In this document: positions 53,512 through 64,000 of the stretch, in pieces | Numbering within the stretch: the first letter of the stretch is position 1 | How the letters are laid out: the number at the start of each line of letters is the position of its first letter | Notes under the pieces: generated by a model | Databases searched by the model: none | Seen by the model: the letters and a program-made list of their open reading frames with translations, nothing else | What the model was told of the DNA's origin: nothing | From: Arctopsyche grandis | Lineage: Eukaryota; Arthropoda; Insecta; Trichoptera; Hydropsychidae | Assembly (NCBI RefSeq): GCF_051622035.1 | Contig: NC_135359.1 | Span: forward strand, 26,937,501-27,001,500 | Reading direction: 5' to 3' | Length of the DNA: 64,000 nt | Program-made: the position numbers and the translations under genes

Positions 53512-54270
53512 GTATGATTTTTTTTTAATTTTTCAAACACAAGTTTTTAAATGCTGCGAGAAGATGGCGCCTGAATTCGGACGCAGAAAAACCTAATTAG
53601 ATTTAAAAAAAAAATGAAAATATGATTTTTGAGATGGAAATTTTAATGCAATTAGTCCTACCGTACACACTTTGTTTTATGTGTGTGTGTGTGTGTTTGA
53701 AACGCAACATGGAATTTAATTCGTGAGTGGCTGTAATCCATTTTAATATTAAGGTTGGCCGGAGGTGAGGAGTGTGGGGGGAGGTGGCTTAAGGCACGTG
53801 GTAAAATATTAGTGAGGAGTCTGCACTGTAGCTAATCTGTAAGCGAGTTTTAATTAATAGATAGTTTCGCAGCTCCCCAAACACTAATCAACACGAGCTA
53901 ATGAGTCCGAAGTAACGGACTAAGTCGTGATAAGCGGCTAGGTACGAGTATCCCGTACTTTTGGACCATTTGGTATTAACCAACGGAAACGAGTGTAAAT
54001 TTGAAAACGGTGGCTAAATACTCGTACGTACACGAATTATGTTCACGCCGGCGTAAAAAGACTTACGAAATTATACAAAGCCGGTTTGCCCTTATTAGTG
54101 TGTTTTCTGAATTTCGCTAAACGAAGCTCCGAAGGGCTAAAAGCTCGCGGAACTTTTTTACACTGGTGTTTTGAATGCTCTTTGTACGTACATATGTGGT
54201 TAATTTATTTGTGTTGCATTAGCGTTTTTGTGTTTTATCTGCACTGCAACTAAATTTGAATTTTTATTAG
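53512..54270. other. unique DNA, moderately GC-rich, no gene
   Basis: There is a (GT)n run near 53680-53695 and a purine-rich stretch GGAGGTGAGGAGTGTGGGGG at 53760. No domain, splice pair or repeat was recognised. Confidence 0.4.
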
Positions 54271-55460
54271 TTTACTCGTAGAGTTTGTCAGCTACGTACA
54301 TATGTACATATCTACTTCATCGGCAGTCGCTAGTTATTCCGTATATGTGTTACACCGAATCCGTGAAATTGTCTTTTACACGCATTCGGCAAGAGAATTG
54401 CCGAATGCGAGAAAAATGCAAACATGTTGCCCAGTTCACGGATTCCGTAAATTCTTTGGCGAATGCGTGTATTCGCCAAGAATTTGTCTGCTCAAAGCAT
54501 GGAGTCGGCAAATAGACAGCAGCTCTCCGGTGTTGTTTTTTAGAACTGGACAGCGTGGACAAGTGTCAAAGTGACAGCTGAATGAGGATGTTTAATTTAG
54601 TTTAATTTAATTTATATTAATTTAAATTTTTTTTATTAATTTAATTTAATTTAATTTTTTTAATTTAATTTATGTATGTAGTCATATTATACATAATAAT
54701 ATGTAAATTAAACTAAATTAAACATCCTTATTCAGCTGTCACTTTGAGACTTGGTTATAATATAACACGCTGTCCAGTTCACGCATTCGGCAAAGAATTT
54801 ACGGAATCCGTGAACTGGGCAACGTGCTTGCATTTTTCATGCATTCGGCAATTCTTTTGCCGAATGCTTCTAATAGACAATTTCATGGATTCGGTGTAAC
54901 ATATGCATAGGTGACAAAACGCTAACTATCATCGGTTTTCTCCCTCACACGCGATCTCACTCGCACGCATTAGGCCGAAGTGCTGTTCGGGGAACAAATA
55001 TTGCCACGACACACAGGTTAAGATGCTCTGACATAAAGCCGCCACAGAGTGAAAAAAGAAAAAGTTATAGGCGTTTAAACAATTAAAATCGGACATAGCG
55101 AGAAGGTGGCGAAAAGGGAATAAATGATCGGAATAGTGTGGACAAATGCGGCAATGTGGACAATAGACGTCACCGAGAAAGATTATGGAGTATTTTCAAA
55201 CGTGTCTATTACGATTATTTTTCACCATCGTAATGGCAGACTTGATTTCCATATATAGTGATGACCAAACCGAGCAAAATGGCAAAGTTTGACAACGATC
55301 GGAAGAGTGTGGAAAAAACCCAAATTTCTTCAGACGAAAAAAATTGAAAGTGAAGTAAGAAGAGGCTTAAAAATAATAATAAAAATCAACCTCCTGAACA
55401 GATGAGTTGATTTCAGCATGGAGAATAAAATAAAAACAAACAAGAATAAAATAAAAACAT
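54271..55460 (+). mobile_element. dispersed element 'B', copy 2 (interrupted by a foldback)
   Basis: It is homologous to 22000-22770 from CTCGTAGAGTTTGTCAGCTA to the GAAGAGGC block and A-rich end, split by 54348-54901. This copy lacks the solo LTR present in copy 1. Confidence 0.8.
54348..54901. mobile_element. foldback DNA element, 554 bp, TATG duplication
   Basis: The ends TGTTACACCGAATCCGTGAA and (reverse complement of right) TGTTACACCGAATCCATGAA continue as long imperfect arms with repeated GCATTCGGCAA motifs around an AT-rich centre. It is flanked by TATG (54344-54347, 54902-54905). Copy 1 of element B has the single-copy site at 22066-22074 (GTATATGCATAGG). Confidence 0.92.
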
Positions 55461-55475
55461 ACATATATACATATT

Positions 55476-55823
55476 ACTAGTGTTGTGCCTGATGAAATAT
55501 CATAGCATGGCTTATGGAATATTAAGTTATTAAATGAAAAATTAAAAGAAATGTGTCGGTGCTGTGTTCGATCAGTACGCGGTCGTATTTTTTTCAAATA
55601 CCTTTTAAATATATTTAATTTAATATTTATATTGTTTAATATGAAAAAAAATGATAAAAACTACCTATCTATCTACATATAAACAATATAAAGCACAAAT
55701 AGAAAAATTAATTCATTAAATAAATTTTCAATAGATGGCTGTAAATACTCAGAGATTTGGCTAGAGGAAACATTGGCAGCAAACAGTATATATAAAAGTT
55801 TTTTCTTTTGTTATTTTATTCGT
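55476..55823 (+). mobile_element. ACTAGTG-family element, copy 4
   Basis: It starts ACTAGTGTTGTGCCTGATGA and is cut by the start of the next copy at 55824. Confidence 0.7.
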
Positions 55824-56276
55824 ACTAGTGTTGTACCCTATGATATTTATTTATTTATTTATTTTGATATATCATCGCATAGGTGTTGGTATATTAAGTT
55901 ATTGAATAAAAAAAATTAAAATAAATTCAATCCAAACGTGGTCAAATTTTATTCAAATAGCTTTTAAATATATTTAATTTAATATTTATATTTAATTGAT
56001 TAATATGAAAAAAAAAGTAAAAACTACCTACATAGCTACCTATGTATGTATGTACATATGTATGTATGTACATATGTATGTATGTACATATGTATGTATG
56101 TACATATGTATGTATGTACATATGTATGTATGTACATATGTATGTATATGTAAAAAATATAAAACACAAAGAAAAATTTCATTAAGTAAATACATTTTCA
56201 ATAGATGGCGGTAAATTCTCTGTCAATAGGAAACGTTAGTAGCGATCAGTATATATGGAAGTTTTTTTCTTTTGTA
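55824..56276 (+). mobile_element. ACTAGTG-family element, copy 5, with expanded minisatellite
   Basis: It starts ACTAGTGTTGTACCCTATGA and sits directly behind copy 4, head to tail. The TACATATG part of the family has expanded into the minisatellite at 56039-56152. Confidence 0.7.
56039..56152. repeat. 16-bp minisatellite (TACATATGTATGTATG)n
   Basis: About seven head-to-tail copies lie here. The reading frames on both strands (MYVCT-type) are artefacts. Confidence 0.95.
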
Positions 56277-56430
56277 TTTTGGCTTTTACAATCTTTACCT
56301 CAAATTCTATGTACATATAAATGAGAGAAAACAACAAAAAATATTGTCATATTCGAATTTAGTGGGTCAAATAAAAAAAAAATTATTCTCTACACTCTGG
56401 TGATTACTTTTCTTGCTCAGTGTTATTTGT
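56275..56430. repeat. dispersed repeat shared with 8541-8735
   Basis: See the partner at 8541. The CACTGAGCAAGAAAAG and GACCCACTAAATTCGAATAT blocks are in reverse complement here. Confidence 0.5.
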
Positions 56431-56916
56431 CAATGAAGTGATGAAAATTTTGGTTAATTCAAATTTGATGAAACTACCCCATTTGGAAATGAAAAATCTA
56501 TTCAACTTTGTCTCGACAGTCATTAAAGAATGGAATTTCATAAAATTAATTTGAAAATTATATTAAATATACTAAATCATGGTTAAGCTGAAAAGTGTAG
56601 TTTCATATTTATATATACATAAGCTTAGCCTCAATTTTTCGAAAACTCTTTTTACATGTTTCATTTCTACGAACTTCTAATAAAGTCTAATATTATTATA
56701 TACACATTGAATATTTAATATTTGAATTGGATTTGAATCGTAAAGTATGCATATTGTATTTTACATATTCACGAGAGCAATTGATCAAATATGAAAGTTC
56801 AATTTTCAAAGATTTCCCATTAGAATTAATATAGACTTTTTGCCGGTGGGGTATTCGTACTACCCATTTCCTGCCTATAATGACTAGCAACGTTGTGAGT
56901 CATTTCTGTCCATATA

Positions 56917-56968
<52 letters not shown>

Positions 56969-59900
56969 AGTTCACATATAAAAAATACGTATATCTATTA
57001 TATTATTTCCATACACTTCTGAGCAAATAAAATTATTGTGATTGTTTAAAAAAGATTACTTATTTTGATGTTAAATTCGTTTGCAACGAACAACAAATTT
57101 GTGTCAAAGATACCTTTGTGAAAGGATAGCAGTGAAAAGGAACAAGGGAAAACAATACAAATATAATTTCAACTACCTATAATATATATGTATGTATGTA
57201 GTTCCTAAATATAAAATTTGATATAAACTATACAGGTAGGCGAGTTGAATAAGTTTGATTATTGATTTAGGCCGCACCTCGTTTTCCTTATTCAAGAATG
57301 TACCTTAGAGCGAAACTCTTCAAATGGAGATTGATGATGTTCTTAAGCACTAAGGTGGCCATTTTTTACGACAAAATCTTATACTTGTCTCACGTTTTAG
57401 ACGCACACACATATGTATATGTATTATACTCGGCTTGAGTTTAAAAATGTCCCTTCCTTGCGAGATAAAAACGCTACGAATTTACCAAAGATCCCGTTTA
57501 GCCCAAGGCTACGGGAAAGAAAAACGATAAAAGTACAAGTCATCGAGTTTCGACAGATATTTAACATCGAATTCTATCAAATTATATATTTTTTACGGTT
57601 AAATGATTCAACGTATATTTTCATAATCGACGTTCGCCTATAAGATGGATGGGTTAAGTGCTGATATGACGCGCGTCTTCAGTCATTGAAATTTATCGCA
57701 AAATCACGAATAAATATTAGCCGAGACGTGATTTATTATGTGGGCTCGCATATATTTTAATACCCAAGAACCAATTAGTTTTTTTTTCGAATTTAATACG
57801 GGAAATATATTGTATTGGAAAAATTACGAGCGTATTAACTTTCCCGGAGCCAATTTTTTTTCTTCAACATTGAAGATTGTCTTCAGATATTTTAGCCAAT
57901 GTAGCAATGTACAAGGTTCGTACAAGGACTACTAGGTTAATAAATGCCACTAGTAGCACTCTTTTGACGTTACCAAATTGAAATCTACCAGTAGGAAATT
58001 ACTTTTCCACCTTCGCGAGCAACGCAGAAGAAGCACATAATCATTTCGCCCGGCCAAATCTGCTCTTTAACGCGGGATTTTTCCGGGGTTTTTCCGCGAC
58101 GCTGTGCCTAACATTTTATTTTTTTTGCTCTTTCTAGATAAATGTCGAAAGAAAGGCTTTCATATATATTTAATGAAGCCCAACAACGCTGTCTATTATA
58201 TACGCGTTCGTTGTATTCATGAATATGTATGTTCGAGAGGTTTGTGTGCGATTGAAAATCATTTGATTCAATGTAATTGCTTTTGCGGAAACGGATTAAG
58301 GTGCGAACAAAAGCTCCTCGTTTTCATTTTCTTGAAGCTCGAATAATTGAAGCAAACAAAATTTGCCAAACGCCACACAATGCGTTACAAAACTTGTAGT
58401 TGAATACTACTTACCTCAAAAACTGATTTAACCCACCGTTAATAAACCTACAGCTATAATGAACTTTTGAAACGTTTGAAGCTAAAATATTCATAATAGG
58501 GAAATTAAAATACAATACTTAATTCGATATTATAGCCATAATAATAAAAATAGATATATGATAAAAGAGAGTTTTCATTGTTTAAAATCAACGAATTTTT
58601 TATTTAACGTTCTCTTGATATGAAAAAGTTCATTGGTAAAAATAAAAAATTCGCATTATTCGCTTCTGTCCGATGTATCATATAATATAAAATATCGTTA
58701 AATAAAAAATTTCATTGATATTGAACAATGAAAACTCGCTTTTTTCATATATCTCTTTTTCAAGAATAGTTTAGATTTTTTTTTAATATTAAAAGAAGAT
58801 CAATATTCATCTACTAAAATTTATTTGGGTCGATTATGATAATTTTTGACTGATTAACGAGAATTCAAAGTCACCGTTTCGATCGAAAGTCCACATAAAA
58901 AGCAATCCGTGCTCGCAATGGATGTTTCTATGGGAAAAGCATTTTTTTTTCAGAAAATCCTAATTTTTTTCATGTTTCCGTCATTATTTTGAAACTAAAA
59001 GTCGTAGAGAGCTTATTTGAATATATGTACACCTTTAATATAGACACAAAAAATACTGAAAATAATTAAGAATTCTATTAAATATAAGCAGGTCAAAATG
59101 ACTTGTTTTGACGTAAAACATGACATTTTGAACGAAATGGGTCATGTTTAATATGTACATAGTCAATTTTGTTTAAAAAAAGACGTTTTAAGGCAATATG
59201 TTATTGTAAATATTTGGCTAAAAAAGAGATTAAAAGAAAAAAAATCATGCAAAATAAACGTCGATAAGACAACTTTCATTCTCTTCTATATATATAATAT
59301 AATATACATACATATGTACATGTGTAATGTCATTTTGGATTAATAAAGCTTACCAGTTAGTTATCGATGTCATCATTAAAATAAATACTTTCAATGAAAA
59401 TCGATAAAAAGGCAATTGTTTATTTCATATTTTGGCAAAGAAATTGATAATATAATATGGGAATATGTAATATTATATATTATATTATAAACGGCTCATT
59501 GTTCTTGAATAGCCCGAGCAATGTCCAATTAAAGTTTCGACGGAGTAAGCGGCTAACCCGGAAGGGCCAAAAATGCTTTCGGATATCGAATCATACGTTC
59601 TCATATTTATATATTATACATAAATGAGGTCGGAATATAAATAGGGTCCTATGCTTGAATTGAGGTTTGTAGCGTGCGAGGGGTCCACACAGGAAATTCG
59701 CTTGCGGTATCCCGCCCCTTTCCTCCCTGCCAACGACAGGGAAGAGAATTGGAAGACTGGAGAATGATGAAAAAACAAAGAGGTTCCAGGGCCCCCACGT
59801 GGTCGGGCCCCTTATCGATCATGTGTAATATTAAAACGGTTCCCCTACCCAACACTTCGCTGAGTATTTCATGATTTAGCCGCCACTATCGATTTTATGA

Positions 59901-60660
59901 ATTCATTATACGCCCAGAGGCAACTTCGAACCCACAAACATACACGCTGTTTATATGCAAACATACAAACGTACGTATTATACATATAAGTTGCAAAAGT
60001 TTTCCTTGTAGAAGAAGCTTATTATCTATAATTGAAATCATAAGAATTCAATTTCGGAATGTCTTTGATATTGTCGGTTCCAATTATCTTCTGTTTATAT
60101 CCATATCTACATTCATATGTACATATGTGCTTATGTAAAATATATTATATCATATAATACAATTTATATTCAACATGAATGGGAAACACATGAATGAATT
60201 AATATTAACTTCAATTGATCGATTGTTACATATAAAGACAAAAACAAACTTTGAAGATATTAAATAAATTGATTAGATTACAAAGAAATACAATACCAAG
60301 CTTTTTATATCTAGAATACTTTATAAAGGTGGCCATTTTTGTATGTAGACATTTGTCTACAGACAAATTTTCAGATGAGTAGTCGTAGAAACTTCTCAAA
60401 GACCAACAACTCATCTCCTAACAGATTCACATTTCAAAGCAATCACTGGGGTAATCCTAACTGTGATTATCTATCAAGTACATATTTACATATGCACTAT
60501 CAAAATTCTTTTTATATAATGAGATTTTCATTTTTTTGAATCTTTTTTTTGTCTTACTTCATAATTTTTAAATTTTTATCACTAACTTTATTAGTATTGT
60601 ATTGTGTTGTTTTCTTTTTTCTTCTCTTTTTGTAAAATGGTCTTTTTTTTGACCGTATAA
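56430..60660. other. long stretch without recognised genes or transposons
   Basis: It is mostly AT-rich with a (TA)n run at about 56928-56970. GC-richer unique patches at 57240-57560, 57900-58350 and 59500-59900 stand out from the flanks and match nothing else in the window. Short frames there have no domains. The pattern is what an intergenic region or a large intron with conserved non-coding blocks looks like; that reading is inference. Confidence 0.45.
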
Positions 60661-60664
60661 ATAA

Positions 60665-61365
<701 letters not shown>

Positions 61366-63740
61366 CAAATAAATAAATATGTACTTAGTATGATTTTAAA
61401 CGACAACGCTTAGTTATTTTCAATATGATTCCAAAATAATTTTTCTGAAATGAATTCGAAAAATTGGTCCTTCGATTTGTTTCATATGACCTGTTGTAGT
61501 GTCTTTAGCTACGAATTCATTATTAAGTCGGTAAATCTGTTTGTGAATACCCACTTAAAAATAACAGCTCTATAAAAGATAAATTTTGTATGTATTTCTC
61601 TAATATATGAGTTTCATTTTACTATTTCCGCATGTTGCATTTGATATATGTTCTGTGTCAAGCCAAACTATTGACTCAACACTATAAAATTACACAGAAT
61701 TTCAAGCTAAATACATGTATGTGAGTAGGCACCAATCATACCTCAACGTATACCACTCGTGTAGACCCGAGTATAATTTCCAGCATCTCGAAATCAAGAG
61801 TGCTCGATCATCGAGGGATTAATTTCAAATGGAAGATACCCGCCCTTGGTGTTAACCCTTCCCCGACAGTTGTTTCTGTTGGGATGCAGCCGGCCGTAAA
61901 GCGAATCTGACCCCACTCGAGTGCGAATATCGAATTTTACATGGCTAAAGTGTTCGCAGCATAAAGTTACAAATCCCCACGGGGATATATGATACTTGAG
62001 AAATCTTACGACGCTAAGACGTGATTTTCCCACCCTCTCGAAAGCCATCCGCCCCGAACCCCGACTCTTAAAATCCCACCCCGTCTACGGCTTCATCAAT
62101 TTATTGTGCGTGTGTGAGCTCCTTCGAAAAACGTAGACCACCATTTGGGATACCACATAAATGTATTACTTCAATATTTCCACATATACTATACGTGCAC
62201 GTATGGACGTATGCATATGTACATATGTATGTAAGCACAGTAACATTTTGTCATCAGAAATACATAATTGAATATAATTCTACTACATTGTATGTATATA
62301 TGTATTATATTATATATGTATGTACATATAAAGATCAATGTTTGTTTGTTTGTCCGCTGTACAAATCTACAAATTTTTGATTATGTTAAATATGTAATCA
62401 TACTACAAAATTTAATAAAAAAGTTCCATTTAGTTTTCACTCGTCCAGGCAATGTCAAGCAATTCACCCACTTAACATTGTAATAAACGATAATTACAAT
62501 AAATAAAATTTGCAAACTTATATTGTATCACTTGCCACACTCTGATGGATAGCGAGTGACCGGGAAATATTTTATTTTATTTTTCCAAATATGCAGAGTG
62601 CAGGGTTTTCATATTTTATGCATTCCTCAACAAAATCTCTATAATTCGAATTATGTCAGTACGAAATAAATACATTGATGAATATCAACAGAAATAATTT
62701 TTTTCCTGGGTAGAACTTTGTACACGTGCCTCAAAGATGTCAAAAAGAGAGAGGGAATTCAGTACACTGAGCTTAACGGTCAGTGTGAGAATGAAATCCG
62801 GCTTAGAATGACGGATCTGTTTCAGTCGTTATTTTTTTCATTTCTTGCATTTATTTTATATTATTCAACGTTTTATACACGATAACATGATTTTTATAAC
62901 TAATTGCATTAATCAAACTAGCAAATTTTGCATTATTTGAAATAAAAGCACATATTTTTTAAGTGGACGCTTGGCATCCAGCACAGTGGCTAGCGGATTT
63001 TTTAGCACAGTAAGGCAAGTGTTAAAGATATCGCTTTTCAATATATACAGCTTTTACTAAATATTTTTATAAATACCGAGTTTGATAACTAACTTTATAT
63101 ACAAATATAGAATAGCTTTAGAAATCCAGACCAATATACGTATGTTAATAATTAAAAAATAATACATTTTTCATAAATTATATATGTATATATACAACCC
63201 ATTATAATCAGAATAATCGAAAAAATTACCACTTACACGAAAACCATGTGAAACGTAAAGGAGGTATGTAAAAAATAACTTGAATAGGCATAATCAAGAT
63301 CCGAAACAGTATTTTTCAAATACTATAAAGACGTTTTCAAATATAAAATTATATATTTTTTTATTATTAAATAAAAAAAATCTTCATTAAAAACTTGTAG
63401 CACGATATTGTATTTGAACTTTGTGAAAAATTGAGAAGAGTAACATCTGCTCTGGGAAAGTGAGGGACAAGTGGTGTTTTAATTAATTATTAACGGATGA
63501 TTAATGAAATTTGAGAGCTTTTCCAATTATGTATTATCCTTATAATTTTTCTCAATTATTCACAAATTTAAATAGATATAATATAACAAGAGGGCGTCCG
63601 GGAAAAATGAAAACGAAAAAAAGGGGAAATCTGAGATTGGAATAATTGACTTTTAATTCGGTCGCCGCCAACGAACGGAGACATTTCGCATTCGATTATC
63701 TGCATTGCGGAAATTTTTATATAATATTCGATACAGACGC

Positions 63741-63745
<5 letters not shown>
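61366..63745. other. no recognised gene; GC-richer unique patches
   Basis: 61790-62130 and 62700-62830 are less AT-rich. An 84-codon - frame at 61794-62048 has no known domain. The rest is AT-rich. Confidence 0.4.

Positions 63746-63781
<36 letters not shown>
63746..63781. repeat. (TA)n microsatellite
   Basis: A short TA run next to a GC-richer unique block (63560-63745). Confidence 0.95.
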
Positions 63782-63783
<2 letters not shown>

Positions 63784-64000
63784 AAAATAAACAATATATA
63801 TATGCACCTATACATACAAAACGAAACGTACGCATTATAATAACAATAACCCAAATTTGACAGGCGTATCGGGACAGATTAGACCACCTATGATTTAGCG
63901 ATTCGAATCGCACATTTATGGCTCGCCATCCGATTAGCAACGGATGTCTATTAATTTCCCTACATAATTCCCACACTCTGAAATTTTAATTAATATAATT

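Noticed and set aside
55942..56214. MYVCT/TYIHM repeat frames
   Set aside because: They are translations of the TACATATG minisatellite.
58104..58346. Cys-containing 80-codon frame resembling an EGF-like piece
   Set aside because: The cysteine spacing does not fit EGF, and the frame starts in a T-rich run without an acceptor of the right phase.

Overview
The window is a stretch of an AT-rich insect chromosome. Three things point to an insect: spliceosomal genes with short introns, a ZAD-type C2H2 zinc-finger gene (a class largely confined to arthropods, above all insects), and a dense mix of non-LTR, LTR, SINE and cut-and-paste elements. I cannot fix the order from sequence alone.

Three host genes are well supported. 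(1) A Cys-loop ligand-gated ion channel on the + strand, with eight exons between 14973 and 25882. It lacks its signal-peptide exon(s) and carries an 8.4-kb intron full of transposons. (2) A ZAD plus 13-finger C2H2 protein on the - strand, 33044 to 31254, two exons and 571 aa. (3) TMEM129, a membrane-bound E3 ubiquitin ligase of ER-associated degradation, on the + strand from 39336 to 41512, five exons and 367 aa. Two weaker - strand candidates are a splice-bounded exon near 20.7 kb, nested in the channel intron, and a 36-codon ORF near 29.3 kb with a hAT element in its possible upstream intron.

Most of the rest is mobile DNA. Many insertions can be dated or validated inside the window by their target-site duplications (TSDs), and some by an uninterrupted paralogous 'empty site'. 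Left part (0-12 kb): LINE copies, a broken 2.7-kb non-LTR element, and dispersed AT-rich elements. 12.0-14.9 kb: a tandem array of seven whole SINE bodies, period about 375-392 bp, ending about 110 bp before the first visible channel exon. 15-25 kb (channel introns): Harbinger, pogo with a tandemly triplicated GC-rich end, two long hairpin MITEs with 9-bp TSDs, LINE fragments and solo LTRs. 26-31 kb: a deleted mariner, a second 9-bp-TSD MITE family, hAT elements, and a LINE relic split by two insertions. 33.5-35.2 kb: an LTR element flanked by ATAC that contains an inverted copy of its own 5' LTR and leader. 35.8-39 kb: two Harbinger-type elements, one with a MADF-domain relic. 43-56 kb: more Harbinger MITEs, a piggyBac-like element, SINEs, a decayed hAT transposase and a 554-bp foldback with its empty site at 22 kb. 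56-64 kb: no recognisable gene; long (TA)n runs and GC-richer unique patches that could be conserved non-coding DNA.

The three genes are not an obvious functional unit. The notable biology is the density of recent, nested, precisely datable insertions and several long inverted repeats that would form double-stranded RNA if transcribed.
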